A program made the position numbers and the translations under genes. 64,000 bases of DNA from Ignatzschineria ureiclastica (GTDB taxonomy: Bacteria; Pseudomonadota; Gammaproteobacteria; Cardiobacteriales; Wohlfahrtiimonadaceae), in contig NZ_QEWQ01000001.1 in NCBI RefSeq assembly GCF_003121845.1, positions 434,001 through 498,000 of the forward strand. The letters run 5' to 3'. This document shows, in pieces, positions 1 to 8,703 of this stretch. The notes beneath the pieces were generated by a model. That model did not search any database, was not told the origin of the DNA, and saw only the letters and a list, made by a program, of their open reading frames with translations. Position 1 is the first letter of the stretch, and each line of letters begins with the position of its first letter.

Positions 1-701
1 GTATTCAAAAGGCCTTTACCCCTTGGAATATTCGTTGGCGCGCCTTTTGGGCAAATATTCAATCTGCCGGTGTGATGGCACTCCCCATTGTAGGGTTACT
101 CAATTTCCTCATTGGGGCGGTTATTGCTTATCAGGCAGGGAGCCTACTACAGATGTTTGGCGCAAATATCTATATCGTTGACTTTACGGCAGTTGCAGTA
201 TTACGAGTCTTAGGGCCGTTATTAACAGCGATTATTATCGCCGGTCGAACGGGGGCGGCTTATGCCGCACAAATAGGCACTATGGTGGTCAACGAAGAAG
301 TTGATGCCCTTGAAACCATTGGGATTAACAAATATAACCAATTAGTACTCCCCAAAATGTACGCTTTAGCCATATCACTCCCTTTCTTAACATTGTTTGC
401 CGATATCATGGCTATTTTTGGCAGTATGGTACTTTCAAATATCTACTTAGATATCTCCTTCATGGAGTTTCTACAAACCATTCCAAATACTGTAACTTGG
501 CGTTCTCTCATGGTAGGAATTGTTCAAGCACCTGTATTTGCGATTGTCATTACCCTTATTGGCTGTTATCAAGGCTTCCAAGTTGCCGGGGGAGCGGATA
601 GTGTTGGGCAACAGACCACAAAAGCCGTTGTGCAATCTATTTTCTTTGTCATTATCATCGTAGCACTCTTCTCGATTTTAATGCGAAATGTTGGTTTATA
701 G
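1..701 (+). CDS. MlaE/YrbE-family ABC transporter permease (5' partial)
   Basis: Inner-membrane permease of an MCE-type phospholipid transporter. The open frame runs in from the left edge (first full codon at base 3), and the aromatic-rich lead-in before the ATG at 75 is coding, so the true start lies outside the window. About 232 residues are visible. They show several hydrophobic segments and the conserved cytoplasmic loop around RTGAAYAAQIGTM followed by NEEVDALETIGI, the hallmark of the MlaE family. The ATPase gene follows 12 bases downstream, then an MCE protein and a lipoprotein, so this is the membrane channel of a four-gene transporter. Whether an N-terminal STAS domain is present cannot be seen. 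It is homologous to mlaE, but the operon lacks mlaC and mlaB, so I do not assign that symbol. Confidence 0.93.
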   Translation, partial: IQKAFTPWNIRWRAFWANIQSAGVMALPIVGLLNFLIGAVIAYQAGSLLQMFGANIYIVDFTAVAVLRVLGPLLTAIIIAGRTGAAYAAQIGTMVVNEEVDALETIGINKYNQLVLPKMYALAISLPFLTLFADIMAIFGSMVLSNIYLDISFMEFLQTIPNTVTWRSLMVGIVQAPVFAIVITLIGCYQGFQVAGGADSVGQQTTKAVVQSIFFVIIIVALFSILMRNVGL

Positions 702-713
702 AGGGAATCGATT

Positions 714-1541
714 ATGCCAGAACAATTAAATACAACCACATCGACAACCTCTCAACCGAAAGCACAACCCGATGATGTGATTCGTATTGAGCACATCTAT
801 AATGCCTTCGGTTCTCATGTTGTCCACGAAGATCTCAATATGACGGTTCAGCGGGGTGAAATGATTGCACTTGTGGGCGGATCAGGCTCAGGTAAAACAA
901 CGCTACTTCGTAGCATCATCATGTTACAACCCCCGACAAAAGGGCAAGTCTATCTCTTTGACAAACCGGTTTGGGGCGCTTCTCACAGTGAAAAACAGAA
1001 ATTACGACAAACCTTTGGCATGCTCTTTCAAAGTGGGGCACTCTTTAGTTCACTTACCGTATTAGAAAATATTATGGTTCCCCTGCAAGAGCACACTAAA
1101 CTCAGTCGCAAAGATATGGAAGAGGTTGCGATGCTCAAATTAACACTTTCAGGGCTTAAACCTGAAGCGGCATCACTGCTTCCGAAAGATCTCTCTGGTG
1201 GAATGATCAAACGAGCTAGTTTAGCAAGAGCTTTGGCACTCGACCCTGAGCTCCTCTTCCTCGATGAACCTACAGCGGGGCTTGATCCTATTTCAGCGAG
1301 TGAATTTGATGGTTTAATGCGACAACTCAAAGAGTCGCTTAATCTCACAGTTGTCATGGTGACACATGATCTTGACTCAATCTGGGCAACAACCGATAAA
1401 GTGGCATTCCTCGGGAATAAAACGCTTATTGCCTATGAACCGATTCAAGATCTTGTTAAAAATAGCAATCCTTTAATTCAAAAATACTTCCAAGGTCCTC
1501 GTGGACGCGCGGTTGGAGAAGCTTATGGAACACAAATTTAA
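714..1541 (+). CDS. ABC transporter ATP-binding protein (MlaF-like)
   Basis: Cytoplasmic ATPase that powers the MCE transporter, 275 aa, the usual size for MlaF. Walker A is GGSGSGKTT at about residues 55-63, followed by the Q-loop (MLFQSGALF), the signature LSGGMIKRASLARAL, Walker B LLFLDEPTAGLD and the switch His in VTHD. The signature has MIKR where most importers have QQQR; GM-x-KR is typical of the Mla/Mkl ATPases and supports this sub-family over an amino-acid importer. The first 20 residues are a Thr/Gln-rich extension. The gene starts 12 bases after the permease stop, and its last 17 bases overlap the MCE gene, which implies translational coupling. Confidence 0.95.
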   Translation: MPEQLNTTTSTTSQPKAQPDDVIRIEHIYNAFGSHVVHEDLNMTVQRGEMIALVGGSGSGKTTLLRSIIMLQPPTKGQVYLFDKPVWGASHSEKQKLRQTFGMLFQSGALFSSLTVLENIMVPLQEHTKLSRKDMEEVAMLKLTLSGLKPEAASLLPKDLSGGMIKRASLARALALDPELLFLDEPTAGLDPISASEFDGLMRQLKESLNLTVVMVTHDLDSIWATTDKVAFLGNKTLIAYEPIQDLVKNSNPLIQKYFQGPRGRAVGEAYGTQI

Positions 1542-2469
1542 TTACACAGTCGTTGGACTTTTCGTCCTTGGATTCTTAGCTTGCCTTATTACCCTGATTA
1601 TTTGGCTAACAAACGGCTTTGAAAAGGTCAACACTATTGAATATAAAGTTATTACCAATGAGAGTGTTGCAGGCCTTTCAATCAACTCCCCAATCGATTA
1701 TCGGGGGGTGAATGTCGGGAAAGTCGCGGCAATCGAACTGAATAATAATGATCCTCGTTATGTTACGATTTTACTCGATATCGATGTCGGTACGCCGATT
1801 AAGCGGGATACAGAAGCAGTCTTGATGAGTCGTGGTATTACCGGCATTGTCAATGTGAGCTTAACCGGGGGGACACCTCAAGCAGGTGACCTTTTGCCAA
1901 CCAAAGAGGACCCGATTCCAACCATTAAAAATGGTCCATCTCTAGCACAACGCCTTGATGAGGCATTAGATGATATTACCCATTCATTAACGGATTTATC
2001 ACAAAAATTAGGCTCGATTCTCACTACTCAAAATATCGATAATTTTAGTGATATTCTCAGCAATACCAATAGTTTTACTCAAGATCTTGCTGCAGCCGGT
2101 GGGAAAATTCGTGCCCTTACAGAGAAAGCAGGAACGACCTTAGATACTATTACACCGCAACTCAAAAGTGCCGCAGATTCGATCTATAACCTTGCGCAGC
2201 ATACAAAAGACTCTGCCAAAAAACTCGATAGCATCATGACTAAAGCCAATACAGTGCTTGATAGTGCCAATGTTGCATTAGGCAGTGCAAATAGTACATT
2301 CAAAACTTGGAATGGTTTAGGCGAAGAGGCTAATGGATCGATTCAAAATATCTTCCCTACACTAGAAAATGCACTCTATAATTTCTCACTCTTAATGCAA
2401 GAGTTAGAAGCAACCCCGAATGCGATCATTATGGGTAAACCGAAACAAAAACCTGGCCCCGGTGAATAA
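1525..2469 (+). CDS. MCE (MlaD-like) domain protein
   Basis: Lipid-binding, membrane-anchored MCE protein of about 314 aa. A single N-terminal transmembrane helix (VVGLFVLGFLACLITLIIWL) is followed by one MCE domain with the typical GLSINSPIDYRGVNVGKV turn. A long C-terminal region (about residues 140-290) is rich in Ser, Asn, Thr and heptad-like repeats and probably forms the helical barrel or coiled extension. I chose the ATG at 1525 because GGAGAAG sits just upstream and the protein then begins MEHKFNYTVVG, as expected. A GTG 24 bases further up only adds a non-conserved stretch. Known MlaD/MCE proteins form periplasmic hexamers that carry phospholipid; that role is inferred here. Confidence 0.93.
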   Translation: MEHKFNYTVVGLFVLGFLACLITLIIWLTNGFEKVNTIEYKVITNESVAGLSINSPIDYRGVNVGKVAAIELNNNDPRYVTILLDIDVGTPIKRDTEAVLMSRGITGIVNVSLTGGTPQAGDLLPTKEDPIPTIKNGPSLAQRLDEALDDITHSLTDLSQKLGSILTTQNIDNFSDILSNTNSFTQDLAAAGGKIRALTEKAGTTLDTITPQLKSAADSIYNLAQHTKDSAKKLDSIMTKANTVLDSANVALGSANSTFKTWNGLGEEANGSIQNIFPTLENALYNFSLLMQELEATPNAIIMGKPKQKPGPGE

Positions 2470-2606
2470 CAAGATTAAATTCATATTAAGATCAAATTTA
2501 TATCAGAACAAATAGATTTATGAGTAACTTCATTAGTAACGCGATTAATCACGTTATCAATACATTCAGCAATAGAGTTTCACCGACTTTATAAGGACTA
2601 TATCGT

Positions 2607-3200
2607 ATGAAATCATTTAAAAATTGGCTGATAATCGCCATTTTACCTCTCGTAATAGCAGGCTGTGCTTCAGCGCCGGCTAAAACGAATTATCTTCTCT
2701 CAACAGAGACAACGCCGGTAGCCAATAGCGCTCATGCACTCCCTTCTCTACTTGTTTCTCAAGTACGCTCTCTCGGTCGACTCTCCACAGAGATGTTCTA
2801 TAGTCGTAGCCCGAACGAAATTGAGAGCTTTACTCAAAATGAATGGGCAGCGCCTCCGGCACAGCTAATTCAAGCAGCGATTACCCAAGACCTCGATAAC
2901 CGTGGTCTCTTTGAGTATGTGGTGATGGCGCCTACTAATATCTCAGCGGCTTACCGTTTAGATATGTCTATTTTAGAGATGCGTCAATACTTCCCTAATG
3001 AAACAGAGAGTTATATCACGCTTAAACTCCAAGCACGCTTAATTAATAATCGTAACAATCAAATTGTAAAAACCTATACCTATAATGAACAAGTGCCGGC
3101 ACCCACTTATGATGCAGCAGGTGGTGTGAAAGCCTATAATAGCGCGCTCAATAGTATTGCAGATCGTTTAGCGCAAGCCTTAACTCGCACTGTTCGTTAA
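2607..3200 (+). CDS. PqiC-like ABC-type transport auxiliary lipoprotein
   Basis: Lipoprotein of 197 aa. The signal peptide ends in the lipobox VIAG-C (Cys about residue 19). The mature part carries features of the ABC_trans_aux/PqiC fold: an early NYLL strand, SLLVSQVRSLGRLSTEMFYSR, and a C-terminal AYNSALNSIADRLAQAL helix. It lies 137 bases after the MCE gene on the same strand and completes a permease-ATPase-MCE-lipoprotein set. PqiC-type lipoproteins sit at the inner face of the outer membrane and dock MCE assemblies; this role is transferred from the family. The 137-base gap leaves room for a separate promoter, but none is obvious. Confidence 0.88.
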   Translation: MKSFKNWLIIAILPLVIAGCASAPAKTNYLLSTETTPVANSAHALPSLLVSQVRSLGRLSTEMFYSRSPNEIESFTQNEWAAPPAQLIQAAITQDLDNRGLFEYVVMAPTNISAAYRLDMSILEMRQYFPNETESYITLKLQARLINNRNNQIVKTYTYNEQVPAPTYDAAGGVKAYNSALNSIADRLAQALTRTVR

Positions 3201-3226
3201 TTTAAATAGGATAATAGACTTTCGTC

Positions 3227-4090
3227 ATGCTGATAGACCTCTTCCCTTCCCTTGCCAAACCCGATTACCGTTATTATCATCCACTCTATTTTGATAAAAC
3301 ACCTGTAGGTTGGGTTCATCAAGCAAGAATTGAGGTCTTGACGCAATTTCCTGGATTATTTCTCATTCAAGCGAATGCTATCTATTTTCAATCTGATTTT
3401 TGTCTAGCGGATATCGCAACCCGCACGCAAATGATTGCCCACTTTTCAGAAACCTTAAGAGAAGTGGGAATTATTCAAAATTGGCGAGATGAAGCTTATG
3501 GTGTTTATCGCCCTGGAGAAGACCTACAAACACCCATTTTTACTATTGAACGAGGTGTCGCCCCATTTCTAGGCTTACGAGTTTATGGGATTCATATCAA
3601 TGGCTATCAAGTTCCTGCCGATCTCGATGCACCTATTGAACGACTGTGGATTGCTCGGCGCTCTCACCTTAAAATGATTGAACCTCATAAACTCGATAAT
3701 ATCGCGGCCGGCGGTTTAAGTTATGGGGAAAAGCCTCTCGAAACGGCGATCAGAGAAGCGATGGAAGAAGCCGCGGTTCCCTACGATTTAGCACAACACC
3801 TCAAACCTGCGACTAAAATTAATTACATTGCAGAGTATCATCAGGCGATTCGTAATGAGTGTATTTTTGCATTTGATCTACCTTTACCGGCTGATTTTAT
3901 ACCGCAAATTAATGATGGTGAAGTAGAAGCCTTCTATCAAATGACACCCATTGAAATTGAGCAGGCATTACGCGCAAAAGATCAATTTAAACCCAATAGC
4001 GGCTTAGTGACGCTTGAGTTTCTCATCCGTCATCAACTTGTGCAATTACTGCCAGATGAAGCCAATGCACTATTAGAGGTTATTAGCTAA
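3227..4090 (+). CDS. NUDIX hydrolase with DUF4743-type N-terminal domain
   Basis: Soluble 287-aa protein. A complete Nudix box (G-x5-E-x7-REAMEEAA) spans about residues 162-184 and supplies the metal-binding Glu residues for cleaving a nucleoside diphosphate-linked substrate. The roughly 120-residue N-terminal half (PVGWVHQARIEVL..., a GVYRPGE turn, then GVAPFLGLRVYGIHINGY) matches the DUF4743 extension of the thiamine-pyrophosphokinase-associated Nudix group (fungal Tnr3 N-terminus). Members of that group act on damaged thiamine diphosphates; this activity is inferred here. No close ribosome-binding site precedes the ATG, so the start is less certain than the rest. It follows the lipid-transport operon by 26 bases and a repeat element lies directly downstream. 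Confidence 0.85.
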   Translation: MLIDLFPSLAKPDYRYYHPLYFDKTPVGWVHQARIEVLTQFPGLFLIQANAIYFQSDFCLADIATRTQMIAHFSETLREVGIIQNWRDEAYGVYRPGEDLQTPIFTIERGVAPFLGLRVYGIHINGYQVPADLDAPIERLWIARRSHLKMIEPHKLDNIAAGGLSYGEKPLETAIREAMEEAAVPYDLAQHLKPATKINYIAEYHQAIRNECIFAFDLPLPADFIPQINDGEVEAFYQMTPIEIEQALRAKDQFKPNSGLVTLEFLIRHQLVQLLPDEANALLEVIS

Positions 4091-4110
4091 ACAAATATCT
4101 CTATATCATA

Positions 4111-4284
4111 TATAGTAAATTTGGTTTAAGAAAAATACTTTGTAAACAGCTATTATGGAGCTTTAAAAAAACATAAAACCTGACTTACCAACACTTGCAA
4201 GATGCCAGATAGAACAGCTTTCTTGCCTCGATCAACCGATGCGCCGGCATTTTGATAAGCTTCTTTTGAACCGATATTACTATA
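4111..4284 (+). repeat. MITE-like repeat, copy A (long form, 174 bp)
   Basis: Begins TATAGTAAATTTGGTTTAAG and ends TTTTGAACCGATATTACTATA; the ends are an imperfect inverted repeat of about 20 bp. Homologous, base by base, to copies at 8704-8877 (inverted), 38976-39105 (inverted) and 50240-50370. It carries the long internal segment also present in the copy at 8704. No open reading frame inside. It occupies the junction between the Nudix gene (plus) and cardiolipin synthase (minus), which converge here, and accounts for most of the 338-base gap. Likely a non-autonomous transposon derivative with TA-type ends. Confidence 0.85.
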
Positions 4285-4428
4285 GTATAACTATCAAATA
4301 ACAAAAAGCGTGGACTTGTTTGACTTCAACAATCGTTGAACTTGAACAATAGACCACGCTCTATTAATTTGAACTTACATTCTGATCATCGAGATTTCAG
4401 CCTGACTTCGAATCAACGATATAGATTC

Positions 4429-5913
4429 CTATAGAAGAGATGAAGCAAGATAAACAAATTTATCGGCAAATACACGATATTTAGGCCGCTTCTCCCACTC
4501 TTCTAACGTAACTTGCACCGCATTCTCCAAATCTTCATAGAATTGCGCAGTCATCTTCTCAGCAAACGCTTGGTCATACATAATGGCATTCACTTCAAAG
4601 TTCAAATCAAAGCTTCGAATATCCATATTCGCCGTACCAATCATCGCTAAACTTCGATCATAGACACTCGTCTTCGCATGAATAAAACCTTTCTGATAAT
4701 GATAGATCTCAACACCAGCCTTTAAGAGATCAAGGTAGAGTGCTCGACTGGCCATTCGTACTAACATTGAATTGGTTTTTTCAGGCACAAGCAATTTCAC
4801 TTTCACTTGGCTACGTGCCGCGATCTTCAACATCGTTAAAATCTGCTCTGTCGGAATAAAGTAAGGCGTTGTAATCAACACCTCTTTTTCAGCTAATGCA
4901 ATTGCCTGCAAGATAGAATTCATAATAAAAGGCTCTTCTGAATCGGGTCCGCTGGCTACAATCTGCACTGCGGTAGTGCCTTTACTATCCTTAAGCGCTA
5001 ATGGAAAAAGCTCTGCATTCGGTTCTACTTTCTGCTTCGCACAGAAGTTCCAATCCGAGAGAAAGAGATGTTGTAACGCATAACAGCTATACCCCTCTAA
5101 GCGCACATGCATATCCCGTAAAATCGGCTTACCGCTTGCCGGATCATTAATATAATCGTCACCAATATTGATTCCACCAACAAAGCCAATACGGCCATCA
5201 ATGACAATAATTTTCCGGTGATTACGATAATTGACTCGGTTAGCCCAGAAGATAAAGAGAAGTTTCCGAAATGGAAAGACTTCAATGCCAGCTTGGCGCA
5301 TCTCTTCGGCATATTTTTTACGAATATGTTTACTACCAAAGTCATCATAGATGAAGCGAACCTTAACCCCTTCTTTCGCTTTCTGAATTAAGAGATCTTT
5401 GATTTTATTACCAATTACATCATTTCGAACAATATAGTACTCAATGTGAATTGTCTCTTTGGCATTTTCAATCGCTTTAATAACTTCAGGAAATTTTCCT
5501 TCTCCATTTTTAAGCAGCATTACATCATTATTAAGACTCATCCAATGCACATCTTCCGTTGAAACAGAGTGTGCAAGGCGCTTAAACTGATCAATAACGG
5601 GATTACCAGTTGCTTCTGCGCCTTCTTCTATATGTTTGGTATATTGGTAAATCTCCTCTTTAAGATCACCGTTATATTCTAACTTCTTATCATACATCGC
5701 TTTATTGCGATAATTCACCCCTAAAGAGAGGTAGAGAATAACGCCAAATAATGGCAGAAATACGATTAAGACAAGATAACCTAATGTCTTACTCACGCTA
5801 GTGGTATCCATAATAATTTTAACGCAGACGGCTAAAATAAAGAGGATATAGATCGTCAGTGTAATCATACTGCCGGTCCATAAAAAACTGCCTTTAAGAA
5901 TTGATGTAATCAT
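4429..5913 (-). CDS. cls: Cardiolipin synthase (phospholipase D superfamily)
   Basis: Condenses phosphatidylglycerol molecules to cardiolipin in the inner membrane. 494 aa, close to ClsA (about 486). Two N-terminal transmembrane helices (residues about 15-35 and 43-63) are followed by two HxKxxxxD catalytic motifs: NHRKIIVIDG (His about 232) and IHAKTSVYD (His about 412), each followed by the usual GG-N or GTANMD strand. The two-helix N-terminus makes it ClsA-type rather than ClsB or ClsC. It is a single gene, divergent from the NadR-like gene on its right, and converges on the Nudix gene with a repeat element between. Confidence 0.95.
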   Translation of the reverse strand: MITSILKGSFLWTGSMITLTIYILFILAVCVKIIMDTTSVSKTLGYLVLIVFLPLFGVILYLSLGVNYRNKAMYDKKLEYNGDLKEEIYQYTKHIEEGAEATGNPVIDQFKRLAHSVSTEDVHWMSLNNDVMLLKNGEGKFPEVIKAIENAKETIHIEYYIVRNDVIGNKIKDLLIQKAKEGVKVRFIYDDFGSKHIRKKYAEEMRQAGIEVFPFRKLLFIFWANRVNYRNHRKIIVIDGRIGFVGGINIGDDYINDPASGKPILRDMHVRLEGYSCYALQHLFLSDWNFCAKQKVEPNAELFPLALKDSKGTTAVQIVASGPDSEEPFIMNSILQAIALAEKEVLITTPYFIPTEQILTMLKIAARSQVKVKLLVPEKTNSMLVRMASRALYLDLLKAGVEIYHYQKGFIHAKTSVYDRSLAMIGTANMDIRSFDLNFEVNAIMYDQAFAEKMTAQFYEDLENAVQVTLEEWEKRPKYRVFADKFVYLASSLL

Positions 5914-6112
5914 ATGCTTTCGTTCTATATTAGTAAGAGGTAAATGCGTGTTATTATACTACATTCATTATCAATAAAATATATTTGTCAATTTCTATAA
6001 AATGATCTCAAGATTATTCTAAGCAATCCCAATGAGATCATCATAAAATGAATATTAAGCATTTTGTTCGCAGCAATTGCTACCCACAAAAATGAAACAA
6101 CAAGGGAATAGA

Positions 6113-7012
6113 ATGGCACAGAGTATCGGCATGATTGTTGGAAAATTTTACCCTCTTCATCAAGGTCATATCAATATGATTCTACAAGCAAGGCAACTCG
6201 TAGATGAACTCATTGTCTTTGTCTGTAGTGATTCAGAACGGGATCTTAAACTCTTTGAAGAGAGCGCTATGACACGCCTTCCTACGAGTGAAGAGCGGAC
6301 AAATTGGGCAAAACAGGTTTTTGCTACCATTCCTGGCATTCAAGTAGAATCCTTTATAGAAGATGGCATTCCCGCATACCCTAATGGCTGGCAAGCTTGG
6401 AGTGAACGACTTCAAGCAACTTTAAATGCGCTTAACATAAAGCCTACTATCATCTTTAGTAGTGAGCTTCAAGATGAAGCACTCTATCGGCAATATTTCA
6501 ATCTCCCCGTACGCTTAATGGATCCTCCTCGCGCCCAATTTGATGTATCTGCTACAAAAATCCGAACCGAACCCTATCGCTATTGGCATTTTATCCCCTC
6601 ACATATTCGCCCTTTCTTTACCAAACAAATAGTGATTGATACGAGATTTTCTGACACCTTACTATTGCAATCTGTCATCAAACTCTTTCAATCTGTTGAT
6701 CAAAAAAATAATTCACAACTGCAATTTATCGCACTTGATCAGCACCAACTACCGCAATCTATTCACCATTATCATCAAGAGATGATCCGTATTAATGGCA
6801 TTATCGGTTCACCTGCCTTTATCGAACAGGCATTAGGCACCATTGAGCAGATCAACCTTAACAAGATTCAAAATAGCCGAGATCTCCCATACTACAATAT
6901 GATGGCTCCTAGCCTTTTTGAAGCCGATGAAACAGAAAATAATGCACTGATGCAATTTAATGAACTCAACCATTTCCTTGCACAAATACTCGAAATGCCG
7001 GCAACAAAATAG
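6113..7012 (+). CDS. NadR-like nicotinamide-nucleotide adenylyltransferase with degenerate C-terminal half
   Basis: About 299 aa from the ATG at 6113, chosen because AAGGGA lies 6 bases upstream; a TTG or ATG further up only adds 7-12 unconserved residues. The N-terminal half is a nucleotidyltransferase: GKFYPLHQGH at residues 10-19 (the HxGH catalytic motif) and SATKIRTEPYRYWHFIP near residue 155 (the ISxTxxR motif), as in the NMN adenylyltransferase domain of NadR. In NadR the next segment is the ribosylnicotinamide kinase, beginning about where RPFFTKQIVID stands here, with a GxxxxGKS P-loop. Here that position reads DTRFSDTLLLQS and has no P-loop. There is also no helix-turn-helix at the N-terminus. 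NAD-salvage adenylyltransferase activity is therefore likely; kinase activity is not. Confidence 0.8.
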   Translation: MAQSIGMIVGKFYPLHQGHINMILQARQLVDELIVFVCSDSERDLKLFEESAMTRLPTSEERTNWAKQVFATIPGIQVESFIEDGIPAYPNGWQAWSERLQATLNALNIKPTIIFSSELQDEALYRQYFNLPVRLMDPPRAQFDVSATKIRTEPYRYWHFIPSHIRPFFTKQIVIDTRFSDTLLLQSVIKLFQSVDQKNNSQLQFIALDQHQLPQSIHHYHQEMIRINGIIGSPAFIEQALGTIEQINLNKIQNSRDLPYYNMMAPSLFEADETENNALMQFNELNHFLAQILEMPATK

Positions 7013-7123
7013 GTTACTCATTCGTAAACATGAGATGAAAGCAGATCGTATAAAAATCTCTCCGTAGAAAAGTTGCGTAATACTCGATTCTCAAGCTACT
7101 ATGAAAAACATTTAATTTTTTAT

Positions 7124-7159
7124 TGAATCATTCAATCACTTCGATGACTCAATGATTCA
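7124..7159 (+). promoter_or_regulatory. Hairpin in the ilvA 5' region
   Basis: TGAATCATT and AATGATTCA form a perfect 9-bp inverted repeat with an 18-base loop, followed by ATACTTTTTAATC, 30 bases before the ilvA ATG. It could be an intrinsic terminator for the preceding gene, an attenuator or an operator. No leader peptide rich in Ile, Leu, Val or Thr codons is visible, so classical ilv attenuation is not supported. Confidence 0.4.
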
Positions 7160-7189
7160 GATACTTTTTAATCAGATAAAGGTTCTACC

Positions 7190-8701
7190 ATGAATGCATT
7201 AATCCGGGATATTCTCTCTGCCCGAGTCTATGATGTGGCTAAAAATACCCAACTAGACTACCTCCATCTTTTAAGTCAGCAATTACATACCCATATTTGG
7301 CTCAAACGTGAAGATCTACAGCCGATCTTCTCTTTTAAGATTAGAGGCGCATTCAACCGAATTTTCCAATTAAGCGAAGAAGAGAGAGCTAAAGGGGTGA
7401 TTTGTGCATCAGCGGGAAATCATGCACAAGGGGTAGCCTTAAGTGGTCGCCACCTAAAACTTAAAACAACTATTGTGATGCCAACATCTGCCCCGGCTCT
7501 TAAAGTAAATGCTTGTAAAGAGATGGGTGCTGAAGTAATCCTCCATGGCAACAATTTCGATGAGGCCTATGAACACGCGCGCTATCTCTCTGAACAAGAG
7601 GGGAAAACATTTATCCATCCCTTTGATGATCTTGCCGTCATTGCGGGACAAGGCACCATTGGTAAAGAGCTACTTGATCAAAAGCCCGATCTTGATGCCA
7701 TCTTTATTCCTGTCGGTGGTGGGGGACTAATTGCCGGCATCGCGGCGTATGTGAAATTTATTGCCCCTAACTGTAAAATTATCGGGGTAGAGCCAGAAGA
7801 ATCTGCCTCAATGCTCGTTTCACTTCAAGAGAATCAACGGGTAAAACTTGCACAAGTGGGGTCCTTTGCCGATGGTACGGCCGTCAAGCTGGTGGGTGAA
7901 AAAACCTTTGAGATCTGTCAAAAATATGTGGATGATATCGTCACCGTTTCTACAGATGAACTCTGTGCTGCGATGAAAGATATTTTCAATAATACGAGAG
8001 CATTAAGCGAACCATCGGGAGCCCTTAGTGTTGCTGGTATTAAGAAATACCTTCATGAGCATCCCGATCATGGCTTTAAAAATGTTGCAGGTATTTTAAG
8101 TGGCGCAAATATCAACTTTGACCGTTTACGCCATGCAGCAGAACGCGCGGAATTGGGAGAGAAAAACGAAGCTTTAATTGCTGTCAAAATTCCTGAAATC
8201 CCTGGCAGTTTCCACAACTTCATCAATCTTATTGGCAAACGTAGCATTACAGAATTTAATTACCGCTATTCAGATCCCAAAGAAGCGGTTATTTTTGTGG
8301 GTTTGCAACTCTCTGCTCGCGATGAAGAGAAAGCGCAGATCTTAGAAAATCTACAAAATCATCAATTAGAAGTGATCGATTTAAGTGACAATGAAGTCGC
8401 TAAACTCCATATTCGTCATATGGTCGGAGGTAAATCTGATGTGGAAAATGAACGACTCTTCCGCTTTGAATTCCCCGAACATCCAGGCGCACTCATGCAA
8501 TTTCTCGCAACTTTAGCGGGTCGTTGGAATATTAGCCTCTTCCATTATCGCAATCATGGCTCTGATTACGGTCGCGTCCTTATCGGTATCCAGGTGCCAG
8601 AACAAAATATTATAGATGGCTCTTTCAATGAATTCTTAGAAGAGATTGGCTATGAGTTTACAGACGAGAATGATAATCCGGCATTTAAACTCTTTCTGTA
8701 A
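7190..8701 (+). CDS. ilvA: Threonine ammonia-lyase (threonine deaminase)
   Basis: First committed step of isoleucine synthesis: threonine to 2-oxobutanoate and ammonia, PLP-dependent, cytosolic. 503 aa, the length of the biosynthetic, allosteric form. PLP lysine in FSFKIRGAFN (Lys50), substrate loop SAGNHAQGVA, and the glycine-rich phosphate loop VGGGGL. From about residue 320 there are two ACT-like regulatory domains (EIPGSFHNFINLIG and EHPGALMQFLATLAG), which confer isoleucine/valine control in the family. Catabolic TdcB lacks them. It stands alone here, without other ilv genes. Confidence 0.97.
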   Translation: MNALIRDILSARVYDVAKNTQLDYLHLLSQQLHTHIWLKREDLQPIFSFKIRGAFNRIFQLSEEERAKGVICASAGNHAQGVALSGRHLKLKTTIVMPTSAPALKVNACKEMGAEVILHGNNFDEAYEHARYLSEQEGKTFIHPFDDLAVIAGQGTIGKELLDQKPDLDAIFIPVGGGGLIAGIAAYVKFIAPNCKIIGVEPEESASMLVSLQENQRVKLAQVGSFADGTAVKLVGEKTFEICQKYVDDIVTVSTDELCAAMKDIFNNTRALSEPSGALSVAGIKKYLHEHPDHGFKNVAGILSGANINFDRLRHAAERAELGEKNEALIAVKIPEIPGSFHNFINLIGKRSITEFNYRYSDPKEAVIFVGLQLSARDEEKAQILENLQNHQLEVIDLSDNEVAKLHIRHMVGGKSDVENERLFRFEFPEHPGALMQFLATLAGRWNISLFHYRNHGSDYGRVLIGIQVPEQNIIDGSFNEFLEEIGYEFTDENDNPAFKLFL

Positions 8702-8703
8702 AG

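Noticed and set aside
1028-1357. Minus-strand Ser-rich frame across the MCE ATPase
   Set aside because: Shadow of the ATPase gene; low-complexity Ser/Arg composition typical of antisense frames.
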